Positions 34,107 to 42,597 of a stretch of 64,000 nt of DNA are shown piece by piece. This DNA comes from Trinickia dinghuensis. GTDB taxonomy: Bacteria > Pseudomonadota > Gammaproteobacteria > Burkholderiales > Burkholderiaceae. The position numbers were made by a program, and so were the translations under genes. Each line of letters begins with the position of its first letter. Within the stretch, counting starts at the first letter, position 1. The notes beneath the pieces were generated by a model. It saw only the letters and a program-made list of their open reading frames with translations. It did no database searches and was not told the DNA's origin. The DNA lies in the NCBI RefSeq assembly GCF_003367175.1, contig NZ_QRGA01000006.1, forward strand, positions 1-64,000, in the 5' to 3' direction.

Positions 34107-35768
34107 ATGACCTCCGTAACGGAACAGCCGGTCCCGCGCAGCTGGACCACCTTGCGCGACGAAAAAGCACGGCGGCTCGCCGCCGTATCGCCGTGGCTCG
34201 AAGATGGGATCCTGCCGAAGGAGCGCATCGTCGACGCGCTCCAAGCACTGATTCACCCAGGCGATCGCGTCGCGCTGGAAGGCGACAACCAGAAGCAAGC
34301 CGATTTCCTGTCGCGCTCGCTGGCCCAAGTCGATCCCGAGATCGTCAGCGGCATTCATCTGCTGATCTCGAGCATCAGCCGTCCCGAGCATCTGACGCTG
34401 TTCGAGCGCGGCATCGCACGCAAGGTCGACTTTTCGTTCGCCGGCCCGCAGAGCCTGCGCGTGGCTCAGCTGCTCGAGGACGGCTTGCTCGAGATCGGCT
34501 CGATCTACACCTATGTCGAGCTCTATGCGCGCATGTTCGTGGACTTGACGCCTAGAGTCGCGCTGCTGTGCGCCGAGAAAGCGGATCGCCACGGCAATCT
34601 CTATACCGGCGCGAACACGGAAGATACGCCCACGATCGCCGAAGCCGCGGCGTTCCGGCATGGCATCGTCATCGTCCAGGTCAATGAAATCGTCGACACC
34701 TTGCCGCGCGTCGACATTCCGGGCTCGTGGGTCGACGTGGTCGTGCAGGCCGATCGTCCGTTCGCCGTCGAGCCGCTGTTCACGCGCGATCCGCGCCACA
34801 TCGGCGATTTGCAGGTGCTCACCGCGATGATGGTGATCCGCGGGATCTACGAGCCCTATGGAATCACGTCGCTCAATCACGGCATCGGTTTCGATACGGC
34901 CGCGATCGAGTTGATCCTGCCAACGTACGGCGCCGAACTCGGCCTGAAAGGAAAGATCTGCCGCAATTGGACGCTCAACCCGCATCCCACACTGATTCCG
35001 GCCATCGAATCGGGGTGGGTCGACAGCGTTCATTGCTTCGGCAGCGAGGTGGGCATGGAGGCGTATGTCGCCGCCCGTCCCGACGTCTTCTTCACAGGCA
35101 GCGACGGCAGCCTGCGTTCCAACCGCGTGCTGTGCCAGTTGGCCGGCCAGTACGGTGTCGATCTGTTCATCGGTTCGACGCTGCAAATCGACGCCGACGC
35201 GAATTCGTCGACGGTGACGCGCGGGCGCCTTGCCGGGTTCGGCGGCGCGCCCAACATGGGCCACGATCCGCGCGGCCGCCGCCACGCGAGCGAGGCCTGG
35301 CTCAAATTGATGAAGGCCGCCGACGGCCCCGTCTCTCGCGGCAGCAAGCTCGTCGTCCAACTCGTCGAGACGTACAAGAAAGGCGGCGAGCCCACGTTCG
35401 TCGACGAGCTCGACGCGATCGCCGTCGGCAGCAAGAGCGCCATGCCGATCGCGCCGGTCATGATCTACGGCGACGACGTGAGCCATGTCGTCACCGAGGA
35501 AGGCATCGCCCACCTGCACAAGGCGGAGGGGATCGAAGAGCGGCGCGCGGCGCTCGCGGCAGTGGCCGGCGTCACGCCGATCGGATTGCGCGCGAAGCCC
35601 GAGCGCACCGCCGAGTTGAGGCGGCGCGGCATCGTCGCCTACCCCGAAGATCTCGGCATTCGGCGCGCGCAGGCCAAGCGCGCGCTGCTGGCCGCGCGCA
35701 GCATCGACGATCTCGTCGCATGGTCGGGCGGCCTCTACGCGCCGCCGGCACGCTTCAGGAGCTGGTGA
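34107..35768 (+). CDS. mdcA: Malonate decarboxylase alpha subunit
   Basis: A 553-residue acetyl-S-ACP:malonate ACP transferase. It swaps malonate for acetate on the acyl carrier subunit. Family sequence is recognisable throughout: WTTLRDEKARRLAA near the start, VALEGDNQKQADFLSRSL, GANTEDTPTIAEAAAF, and GRLAGFGGAPNMGHDPRGRRH. Length fits MdcA (about 550). AGGAG lies about 12 bases before the ATG. First structural gene of an eight-gene run (mdcY, then mdcABCDEGH) with overlaps or short gaps. Confidence 0.93.
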   Translation: MTSVTEQPVPRSWTTLRDEKARRLAAVSPWLEDGILPKERIVDALQALIHPGDRVALEGDNQKQADFLSRSLAQVDPEIVSGIHLLISSISRPEHLTLFERGIARKVDFSFAGPQSLRVAQLLEDGLLEIGSIYTYVELYARMFVDLTPRVALLCAEKADRHGNLYTGANTEDTPTIAEAAAFRHGIVIVQVNEIVDTLPRVDIPGSWVDVVVQADRPFAVEPLFTRDPRHIGDLQVLTAMMVIRGIYEPYGITSLNHGIGFDTAAIELILPTYGAELGLKGKICRNWTLNPHPTLIPAIESGWVDSVHCFGSEVGMEAYVAARPDVFFTGSDGSLRSNRVLCQLAGQYGVDLFIGSTLQIDADANSSTVTRGRLAGFGGAPNMGHDPRGRRHASEAWLKLMKAADGPVSRGSKLVVQLVETYKKGGEPTFVDELDAIAVGSKSAMPIAPVMIYGDDVSHVVTEEGIAHLHKAEGIEERRAALAAVAGVTPIGLRAKPERTAELRRRGIVAYPEDLGIRRAQAKRALLAARSIDDLVAWSGGLYAPPARFRSW

Positions 35769-35771
35769 TCC

Positions 35772-36713
35772 ATGGTGCCCGCACGCGCCGTTCGCCCAAC
35801 GCATCTCGTCGAGCATGGCGTTGACGTGCCGTATGACGATCTCGTCACGCGGCTCGCGCGTTTCGCCACCGGCGCGCTGATCGAGGAAGCGCATGTCACG
35901 CCGAAGCCCGCGCTCGTCGACCGGCGCGGCAGCGGCGCGCATCGCGATCTGAGTCTGACTGTGATGGAGCGCTCCGCATATTCGCTCGAGCCCACGTTCG
36001 CCGCGCTTGCTCGTGCATCGAAAGGCAAGCGGCCGTCGGCGGCATTGCGTGCCGAACTGGCCATAATAGGCCGCGCGGGCGAAACGGACATGATGCACGC
36101 CACGCAAGGCAGCAATGCGCATCGCGGCGCCATTTGGATCGTCGGCTTACTCGTTGCCGGCGCAACGATTTCCAGCGAACTCGCGGTACCGCGCACTGGC
36201 GCCGAGGTCGCCGCGGCGATCTGCACGATCGGTGCGCAAATCGCCTGCTTTCCCGATGAGGGGGCCCCTGCCCCGGTCTCGGACAGCAACGGCTCGCGTG
36301 TGCGTGCGCGCTACGGCGTCGGCGGTGCGCGACGCGAAGCGCAGGAAGGCTTTCCGCACGTACTGCAGGCCGGTCTGCCGGCGCTGCGCGCCGCGCGGCA
36401 CCGCGGGATCGCGGAGCACGCCGCCCGCGTCGACGCGCTACTGGCGATCATGACGACGCTCGACGATACCTGTCTCCTGCATCGAGCCGGCCCGCCCGCA
36501 TCGGCGGCGGCAAAGCAGGGCGCGGGGGAAATATTGTCGTTGGGCGGCATCTCGGCACCAGGCGGACAAGCCGCATTCGAGCGCCTCGAATCGCGTCTGC
36601 TCGCGCTCAACGCATCGCCGGGCGGCGCCGCCGATCTATTGGCGGCCACACTTTTCATCGACAGGCTGGCGCCGCAGGGCGCCGATGGGGGAACACCAGC
36701 ATGGAGCATCTGA
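35772..36713 (+). CDS. mdcB: Triphosphoribosyl-dephospho-CoA synthase
   Basis: A 313-residue CitG/MdcB enzyme that makes the precursor of the prosthetic group, 2'-(5''-triphosphoribosyl)-3'-dephospho-CoA, from ATP and dephospho-CoA. Landmarks are LIEEAHVTPKPALVDRRGSGAHRDLSLTVM (about 37-66), THATQGSNAHRGAIWIVGLLV-like sequence (written MHATQGSNAHRGAIW here), and YGVGGARREAQEGFPHVLQAGLPAL. Three bases separate it from mdcA, and its end overlaps mdcC by 13 bases. Confidence 0.92.
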   Translation: MVPARAVRPTHLVEHGVDVPYDDLVTRLARFATGALIEEAHVTPKPALVDRRGSGAHRDLSLTVMERSAYSLEPTFAALARASKGKRPSAALRAELAIIGRAGETDMMHATQGSNAHRGAIWIVGLLVAGATISSELAVPRTGAEVAAAICTIGAQIACFPDEGAPAPVSDSNGSRVRARYGVGGARREAQEGFPHVLQAGLPALRAARHRGIAEHAARVDALLAIMTTLDDTCLLHRAGPPASAAAKQGAGEILSLGGISAPGGQAAFERLESRLLALNASPGGAADLLAATLFIDRLAPQGADGGTPAWSI

Positions 36714-37012
36714 CGTTCGACTTCCCTGCGCACCGCGCCGTCGGCGCACGTGCGCATGTGGGCGTCGTCGGCTCGGGCGACCTCGAGGTACTGCTCACGC
36801 CGAGCGAGACGATGCAAGCACGCGTCGTCGTCAATACGAGCGTCGACGGCTACGCTCATATTTGGAAAAGCGTGCTCGAGCGCTTCTTCACGCGTTATGA
36901 CGGAGCCGCGTCGATCGAGATCAACGATTTCGGCGCCACGCCGGGCGTCGTCGCGCTGCGGCTCGCGGAGGCGGTCGAATACTCGGATGGCGGACAAGGA
37001 GCAAGCGCATGA
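36701..37012 (+). CDS. mdcC: Malonate decarboxylase acyl carrier (delta) subunit
   Basis: A 103-residue acyl carrier protein. The phosphoribosyl-dephospho-CoA group is expected on Ser25 in VGVVGSGDLEVLL. The rest (ARVVVNTSVDGYAHIWKSVLERFF, about 42-65) is typical for MdcC. It overlaps mdcB by 13 bases and mdcD by four (ATGA), so production of the subunits is coupled. Confidence 0.92.
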   Translation: MEHLTFDFPAHRAVGARAHVGVVGSGDLEVLLTPSETMQARVVVNTSVDGYAHIWKSVLERFFTRYDGAASIEINDFGATPGVVALRLAEAVEYSDGGQGASA

Positions 37013-37875
37013 GCGATATCGATACAGCTGCGGTGCCCGCCTTCATCGCGCGCGAAAGCTTCATCGAACTCACGGCGCGCGAGCGCGCGCAGCACCTGCT
37101 CGATGCCGGCACGTTCCGCGAATTGCTCGGCCCGTTCGATCGGATGACGTCGCCGTGGCTGCCGATGCAAGGCATCGTCTGCCAAGCCGACGACGGCGCG
37201 GTGATCGCGCGCGGGACGATCGACGGCGAGCCGGCGGTCGTCTGCGCGATCGAATCGGCCTTCCAAGGCGGCAGCATCGGCGAAGTGTCGGGCAGCAAGA
37301 TCGCCGCCGCGCTCGAGCTTGCACTGCGCGATTGCGAGCGCGGCACGATCGTCCGCCCCGTCATCGTCTTCGAAACGGGCGGCGTGAGGCTGCAGGAAGC
37401 GAATCTCGGTCTTGCCGTGATCGCCGAAATTCAAGCCGCCATCGTCGCGTTGCGTCGGCACGTGCCCGTCGTCGGCGTCATCGCCGGCATGGTCGGATGC
37501 TTCGGCGGGATGTCGCTCGCCGCCGCGCTCTGCACCCGCTTGGTCATGACGCGGCAAGGGCGGCTCGGCATGAACGGGCCGGAAGTGATCGAACAGGAAG
37601 CCGGGATCGAAGAACTCGATGCCGGCGACCGGCGCCGCATCTGGCAATTGATCGGCGGCGAGCAGCGCGTCGCGTCCGGGCTCGCCGATCATCTCGTGGA
37701 CGACGATGCCCATGAGATCGGCGCCGCCGTGCGCGCGGCATTCGCCGCCGGCGTACCGTCCGTTCATCGCACCGAGGCCGTCGATCGTTATCTTTCCCTG
37801 CTTGCGAGCGTCGATCCTCGAATGATTTCGCCCGGCGACATGCGCGTGCTGTTCGGCTCGCGTGACGATCGATAA
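37009..37875 (+). CDS. mdcD: Malonate decarboxylase beta subunit
   Basis: A 288-residue carboxyltransferase-fold subunit. With MdcE it decarboxylates malonyl-S-ACP to acetyl-S-ACP. It starts with SFIELTARERAQHLLDAGTFREL, and the oxyanion-hole region is VIGVIAGMVGCFGGMSLAAALC-like (here VVGVIAGMVGCFGG). The stretch NGPEVIEQEAGIEELDAGDRRRIW (about 184-207) is highly typical. Length is standard. Start overlaps the mdcC stop. Confidence 0.93.
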   Translation: MSDIDTAAVPAFIARESFIELTARERAQHLLDAGTFRELLGPFDRMTSPWLPMQGIVCQADDGAVIARGTIDGEPAVVCAIESAFQGGSIGEVSGSKIAAALELALRDCERGTIVRPVIVFETGGVRLQEANLGLAVIAEIQAAIVALRRHVPVVGVIAGMVGCFGGMSLAAALCTRLVMTRQGRLGMNGPEVIEQEAGIEELDAGDRRRIWQLIGGEQRVASGLADHLVDDDAHEIGAAVRAAFAAGVPSVHRTEAVDRYLSLLASVDPRMISPGDMRVLFGSRDDR

Positions 37876-37884
37876 GGACTCCGA

Positions 37885-38712
37885 ATGAACGAAGCGATTT
37901 CACCCTCCCGCGGCGAAAAGTGGCTGCGGGCCCTCGCGGGCAAGCCGGCAGGCGATGCGCCGGTCCAGTATGCCGACGCAGCACTCGGCGACGACCAGGC
38001 CCGCTTCATCGCCGTTGTGCCCGATCCCGAGAACCGCTTTCCCCGCGCGCGCGAGAATGTCATCGGCCTCGAGCAGGGATGGCGCTTGGCGCAGGCCGTG
38101 CGCGAAGTCATCGACGCCGACGCAACCGCATCGAAGCGGCGGCCCATCGTCGCCATTGTCGACGTCAAGAGCCAAGCTTACGGCTATCGCGAGGAAATGC
38201 TCGGCATCCACCTCGCGTGCGCGGCGGCCGTCGACGCCTATGCATCGGCGCGGCTCGCGGGACACCCGGTCGTTGCGCTGATCGTCGGGCCGGCGATGTC
38301 GGGCGCGTTCCTCGCGCACGGCTATCAGGCCAACCGCATCCTTGCGCTCGACGCGCCGGGCACGATGGTCCATGCGATGGGCAAGGAAGCGGCCGCTCGC
38401 GTGACTCGACGATGCGTCGAAGCGCTCGATGCCCTCGGCGAAACGATCACGCCGATGTCGTATTCGCTGACGGGCGGGTTCGCGAAGCTCGGGCTGCTCG
38501 ATCAGCTCATCGAAGGCGTCGATGCCGATACGCCGACCGATGCGCACGTCGCGAAGGTGCAAGCGGCGCTCGTCGAAGCCACGGCGTCGGCGCGAGCCGG
38601 CTCGCGCGAGCTTGCTCGGCGGCTCGAGTCGGACACGGCTCGCGGTTCGCGGGCGGCGTCGATCGAGGTGCGGCGCCGTCTCGCGATGCAATGGGATGCG
38701 GTTGCCGTTTGA
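37885..38712 (+). CDS. mdcE: Malonate decarboxylase gamma subunit
   Basis: A 275-residue crotonase-superfamily carboxyltransferase subunit that forms the decarboxylase with MdcD. Landmarks are VVPDPENRFPRARENVIGLEQGW (about 49-71), IVDVKSQAYGYREEMLGIHLACAAAVDAYASARLAGHPV, and AMSGAFLAHGYQANRILALD. Nine bases separate it from mdcD. Membership in the operon is clear. Confidence 0.93.
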   Translation: MNEAISPSRGEKWLRALAGKPAGDAPVQYADAALGDDQARFIAVVPDPENRFPRARENVIGLEQGWRLAQAVREVIDADATASKRRPIVAIVDVKSQAYGYREEMLGIHLACAAAVDAYASARLAGHPVVALIVGPAMSGAFLAHGYQANRILALDAPGTMVHAMGKEAAARVTRRCVEALDALGETITPMSYSLTGGFAKLGLLDQLIEGVDADTPTDAHVAKVQAALVEATASARAGSRELARRLESDTARGSRAASIEVRRRLAMQWDAVAV

Positions 38713-38765
38713 CGGATACAGAAGATGCGCCGAAGTGTGAGAAGGACAACAAGGGCAAGCGGGAG

Positions 38766-39437
38766 ATGAAAGCGGAGAACTTCCGAATTGCCGGGGCGTA
38801 CCGAGCGCACGACTTGCTTCGACTGTGCGCGCTGCCACTGACGGAAGACCGGCCTTCGTGGCTGACTACCGCTTTCGCCGATGCGCCGTTCGCCGTCGTC
38901 CGGCGCGCCGAGGCGCCTGCCGGTTTCGTGGCGGTGGGTTTCCGCGGACTGACGCGGTCGCAGCGATATGGGATGTTCGTGGCGCACGATGACGTCTTGT
39001 CCGCCTTGTCGCCCGAGGATCTTTTGGGTCGGCCCGCGTGCCCGGGACGCTCGAGGCTAAAGGTATTGACCGCGCTCAGGGAAATCGTCGAGCGAGGCTG
39101 CCTGGAAGCGCTCGTCTGGGGGCCGACCGGCAGCGCCGGCTTCGAGTTGGCAACGGCGCGGCCTACCGTCACGGAGACGAGCGATCTCGACCTGCTCATC
39201 CGCATGCCGGTGCCGCTCACCCGAGCGTATGCGCGCTTGCTGCGCGAACGGTTGGCATCGGTCGAGCGCGATGTGGGCTTGCGCATCGATGCACAACTCG
39301 AAACGCCGGCCGGGGGCGTGGCATTGGACGAATGGGTCGAAGACAAGCCACGGGTGATGGCGCGGTCGGCAAGCGGGCCTAGTCTCATCGACGATCCATG
39401 GGCCGATAGTGTCGCTCCACAAGAGGCCCGTCGTTAA
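38766..39437 (+). CDS. mdcG: Phosphoribosyl-dephospho-CoA transferase
   Basis: A 223-residue nucleotidyltransferase that attaches the prosthetic group to Ser of MdcC. The active site pair of Asp is in ETSDLDLLIRMP, preceded by VWGPTGSAGFELATA. I chose the ATG at 38766: AAGGG is about 9 bases upstream, and the following MKAENFRIAGAYRAHDLL looks like the family's hydrophobic N-terminus. The frame is open upstream without a better start. Its stop TAA overlaps the ATG of mdcH by one base. Confidence 0.88.
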   Translation: MKAENFRIAGAYRAHDLLRLCALPLTEDRPSWLTTAFADAPFAVVRRAEAPAGFVAVGFRGLTRSQRYGMFVAHDDVLSALSPEDLLGRPACPGRSRLKVLTALREIVERGCLEALVWGPTGSAGFELATARPTVTETSDLDLLIRMPVPLTRAYARLLRERLASVERDVGLRIDAQLETPAGGVALDEWVEDKPRVMARSASGPSLIDDPWADSVAPQEARR

Positions 39438-40372
39438 TGCTTGCGCTCCTCTACCCTGGCCAAGGCGCCCAGAGTGCCGGGTTTCTGCATCGGCTCCCCA
39501 ACCATCCGGTCGTCGCTTCGACGATCGACGAGGCTTCCGCCGCCCTGTCGCTCGACGTCATGGCGCTCGATTCGAGCGATGCCCTACGATCAAGCATCGC
39601 GGTTCAAATTACGCTCGTCGTGGCCGGCGTAGCGACCGCTAGGCGTCTCGTTGAGGCAGGCATCGAAGCAGAACTGCATGCGGGACTGTCCGTCGGCGCC
39701 TATGCCGCTGCCGTCGGCTGCGGATCGATCGACTTCGCCGATGCGTTGAGGATGGTGAAAACGCGTGCCGAATTGATGGAGCGAGCCTATCCGAGCGGCT
39801 ACGGCCTTTCCGCCATCGAGGGTTTGACCGAGGCGCAAGTTGAGGCGCTGATCGATACGACGGCGGCAGTGCCCGGTCAACGAGTGTACGTTGCCAACGT
39901 CAACGCGCCGCGCCAAATCGTCGTCGCCGGTGCCGACGCTGCGCTCGAAGCATTCAACGAACGCGCGCGCGAGGCCGGCGCGCATCGAGCAAAACGCCTT
40001 GCCGTCAGCGTCCCATCGCACTGCGAGCTATTGCAAGAGGCTTCCGATACGCTCGTTGGCTATGCCGCGGATATTGCGTTCGGGAAACCTAAGCACATCT
40101 ACATCGGCAACCGCCGGGCTCGCGCGCTGCATAAGGGCGAAGACATTCGCGAAGATCTCGCAACGAATATGCGCTATACGGTGCGATGGTTCGACGCGCT
40201 GACGACGATCATCGAGCGCGGTACGACGGTGCTCGTCGAAGCACCGCCAGGGCAAGTGCTGACCGACATCGCGCGCATCGCGTATCCCGAAATTATGGCG
40301 CTTGCAGCGGCGTCGTTTGCCGATGATCGATTGGTCGATGTGGTGAGCAGACGCGTTGCGGGTTCGCAGTAG
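39437..40372 (+). CDS. mdcH: Malonyl-CoA:ACP acyltransferase of the mdc system
   Basis: A 311-residue FabD-like acyltransferase. It primes the system by loading malonyl onto the carrier. YPGQGAQ near the start is the classic motif; the nucleophile Ser sits in GLSVGAYAAAVGCG (GxSxG with Leu instead of the usual His). His is expected in VSVPSHCELLQ, and Arg in DALRMVKTRAELM. Last gene of the operon; a terminator follows 33 bases later. Confidence 0.9.
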   Translation: MLALLYPGQGAQSAGFLHRLPNHPVVASTIDEASAALSLDVMALDSSDALRSSIAVQITLVVAGVATARRLVEAGIEAELHAGLSVGAYAAAVGCGSIDFADALRMVKTRAELMERAYPSGYGLSAIEGLTEAQVEALIDTTAAVPGQRVYVANVNAPRQIVVAGADAALEAFNERAREAGAHRAKRLAVSVPSHCELLQEASDTLVGYAADIAFGKPKHIYIGNRRARALHKGEDIREDLATNMRYTVRWFDALTTIIERGTTVLVEAPPGQVLTDIARIAYPEIMALAAASFADDRLVDVVSRRVAGSQ

Positions 40373-40404
40373 CGAAAGCGAGAACAGCTGGGCCTCACAA
40401 AGCG

Positions 40405-40435
40405 AAAGGCCTCCCCAAGGGGAGGCCTTTCAACT
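40405..40435 (+). terminator. Intrinsic terminator of the mdc operon
   Basis: AAAGGCCTCCCC and GGGGAGGCCTTT form a perfect 12-bp stem (40405-40416, 40419-40430) with a two-base AA centre, followed by CAACTCTCTA. The A and T ends of the arms act as a short poly-U on either strand, so it may work in both directions. Confidence 0.8.
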
Positions 40436-40520
40436 CTCTACACCGGCGCATGAATCCTGACACCTATTGCTAACCAGCGCGTCATCTGGAAATGTACCGA
40501 GGTTTACAAACGAGGTCAAC

Positions 40521-40584
40521 CGCGACGTGAACCCACCGCGACGTGAACCCACCGCGACGTGAACCCACCGCGACGTGAACCCAA
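40521..40584 (+). repeat. Four tandem 16-bp repeats over the Abi start codon
   Basis: The unit CGCGACGTGAACCCAC occurs at 40521-40536, 40537-40552 and 40553-40568, and with a last-base change (A) at 40569-40584. Each unit contains GTG followed by AACCCA; the GTG of the fourth unit is the start codon of the Abi-like gene. A 16-base unit shifts frame each time, and the TGA in GTGA stops the other frames, so only the last GTG opens the gene. No clear ribosome site is seen. Confidence 0.9.
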
Positions 40585-41492
40585 CGGACATCGCCAACTT
40601 CGAGCACATCATCGGGAAACCCCGACTTCAGAGTTACCGCAGCTATTTCAAAACCAGAAGTCCCGAAGCAACGATTGGCCTGTACATGTGGAACGGAGAA
40701 CTATCGAGTTGCTTCGCAGCCCTGCTTTCGTATTTTGAAATATGTCTGCGCAACAGCATCCACATCGCCATGGCGAGCCACTACATCGGTGCCGTGAATT
40801 CGAGCGCGCATTGGTGGGATGTTGTAGCCGCTCAGTTGGGCACCCGGACCATGGAAAAGGTCAAAGCCGTGCGTGAGAAAAACGGGACGCCACGTATCCC
40901 TGCTCCTAGTGCTGACGAAATCGTCTCACGTGTCACGTTCGGTTTTTGGACGGCGGTGTTAGGGCGAGTCGATAAACACCAAGCTCACGTCATCATGCCT
41001 GCCATCTTCCCAGACCACCCGCTCAACGCTCGCCCGAACGAATGGAAAGACAGTGTCAAACGAAAGAAGGCCATCTCGTTCGCCTTCGAAATGAATGACT
41101 TCCGGAATCGCTTGGCACATCATGAGCCGCTTCGGAAGTTCGGCTCCATCAAGGACACATCGACGACACCCGCGACGCTCGTCGTAGCCGCGTCAACCGA
41201 TTTGCAGAGTACGCGTTCCCGGTTCGCGCGCCTCATCGGCCTCTACGATGAGGCCATGTCATCGATAAGCGCAACCCTACATCGAGATCTACTCAAATCT
41301 AGTTGGCGCACTCGCCTGACTTTCTTGCTATCGGATCGAGGCATTGAGCGATACGTGAACACAAAATATGCGCTTTCGGATATCGCAACGACTTCCTCCT
41401 ACCTTCATCAGAACTTCGCGAGAGTAGTCAAACAAAATGCGCCGGTCCGGATCCGAAGAGCCCGAAAGGCAGGCATCTTCATCCCGGAGTGA
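40575..41492 (+). CDS. Abi-like (AbiD/F, HEPN) protein
   Basis: A 305-residue protein that resembles the Abi_2/AbiD/F abortive infection family. N-terminal features are PRLQSYRSYF, then AALLSYFEICLRNSIHIAMASHY. The middle has FGFWTAVLG, and EMNDFRNRLAHHEPL carries Arg177 and His182, the R-x4-H motif of HEPN ribonucleases. I infer an RNase toxin that acts on phage infection; some family members work alone, others with a partner. It stands alone after the mdc terminator. Its G+C looks lower than that of neighbours, which fits horizontal transfer. The GTG start lies in a tandem repeat. Confidence 0.75.
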   Translation: MNPTDIANFEHIIGKPRLQSYRSYFKTRSPEATIGLYMWNGELSSCFAALLSYFEICLRNSIHIAMASHYIGAVNSSAHWWDVVAAQLGTRTMEKVKAVREKNGTPRIPAPSADEIVSRVTFGFWTAVLGRVDKHQAHVIMPAIFPDHPLNARPNEWKDSVKRKKAISFAFEMNDFRNRLAHHEPLRKFGSIKDTSTTPATLVVAASTDLQSTRSRFARLIGLYDEAMSSISATLHRDLLKSSWRTRLTFLLSDRGIERYVNTKYALSDIATTSSYLHQNFARVVKQNAPVRIRRARKAGIFIPE

Positions 41493-41628
41493 CCTCAGTT
41501 ATTGACGACGGGTTGGCAAATCCGCGTCGCGCCTCGGTTTTCACTACCGCTCGACATCGATACCGAGGCACGATTCGCTCGCAAGCCTGCTCTCGGCTCC
41601 GCATGTCCGGCCCGCAACGCCAGCCGCG

Positions 41629-42381
41629 CTATTTAATCTCGAACTCGATCTTCCCGAATCCCTCGATCGCACCGCGCACGACCCCAGGCCCTGCGGCCAG
41701 ATAAAGCGGCGTATAAGAACCGGTGGTAAGCACTGTGCGCGCCGGAATCGAATGTCCGGTTTCGAGCGTTCTCGCCACGAGCCACGCGATCAAGCGCCGC
41801 GGGTCGCCGGCGGGATGGCGCGCGGCACCTTGAAAAATCGGGTGATCGTCGAAGTAAAAACTGACATGCGGCGTGCTGAAATCGAAACTGCGATCGTAAG
41901 GCCGAGTATCGCCGATCACCAGCGCCCCGTTGTTTTGCAGATCGGCCAATTGAAGCAGCGGTTCGACTTTCGGCCAGCTGTCGAATCGGCTGTCCACGAC
42001 TTCGACGACGACCGACATCGTATCGATCGCTTCGATCACGTCGTCGGCTTGCTCGGCCAGCTTGTGATCGACATCCTCGGCGAAGCTGAAAGCGATCTCC
42101 AGCTCGAGCCCGATGCGGGCATAGTCGTCACGGCGAATGCCCGTGGACGCGCCGAACACCTTGGTCGCCGGAAGAGGCGCGCATTGCGGCGCGTCCGTCG
42201 GGGATTTGGCACCGATCTTATACCCGGCGCACCCGCCCAATTCATCGAGTACGAGTTGCTGCACGAGATAGGCTTCGTCGGCGCTGGCGGGCGTGGACGA
42301 CGAGAGCGATGCCGCATCGATCAGCGTATGGGTGCGGCGCGCTTGCAGCAGACGCGCGGCGAGTTCTTGCGGATTGGCCAT
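41629..42381 (-). CDS. 2-keto-4-pentenoate hydratase-like enzyme
   Basis: A 250-residue protein of the MhpD/HpaH hydratase group (FAH superfamily). It adds water to 2-hydroxypentadienoate-type compounds from aromatic ring cleavage. Landmarks are AYLVQQLVLDELGGCAGYKIGAKSP, a metal-binding ELEIAF region (GLELEIAFSFAEDV), and VLTTGSYTPLYLAAGPGVV near the C-terminus. The acidic residues of the metal site (ELE, and E/D near VVEVVDSRF) are present. No other ring-cleavage genes are near, so the pathway is unclear. Confidence 0.8.
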   Translation of the reverse strand: MANPQELAARLLQARRTHTLIDAASLSSSTPASADEAYLVQQLVLDELGGCAGYKIGAKSPTDAPQCAPLPATKVFGASTGIRRDDYARIGLELEIAFSFAEDVDHKLAEQADDVIEAIDTMSVVVEVVDSRFDSWPKVEPLLQLADLQNNGALVIGDTRPYDRSFDFSTPHVSFYFDDHPIFQGAARHPAGDPRRLIAWLVARTLETGHSIPARTVLTTGSYTPLYLAAGPGVVRGAIEGFGKIEFEIK

Positions 42382-42511
42382 GATGTCCCTGTGCTCCTTG
42401 TTGTTCAGGCGATTCGTTTAACCGGTCGCCAAGAATACGCCGCATCGCAACTTGCGCGCCACCTCGGCCTGCATCGAGCACATTCAAACACACTCGAAAA
42501 TGGGCGCACAT

Positions 42512-42545
42512 AAAAAACCCACCCGTGCTCGCGCGACGGATGGGT
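42512..42545 (-). terminator. Intrinsic terminator downstream of the porin gene
   Basis: On the minus strand ACCCATCCGT and ACGGGTGGGT form a stem (one G:T-type mismatch tolerated) around a GC-rich loop, followed by TTTTTT (complement of 42512-42517). It lies about 55 bases after the porin stop. Confidence 0.8.
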
Positions 42546-42597
42546 CGAGACAGAAACGCGGCGCGTAACGCGCCACGGTTTTTCTTGTTGGTTCTTG

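Noticed and set aside
33774-36122. Long minus-strand frame opposite mdcA and mdcB
   Set aside because: It is the mirror of strongly biased mdc codons, has no ribosome site and no recognisable domain.
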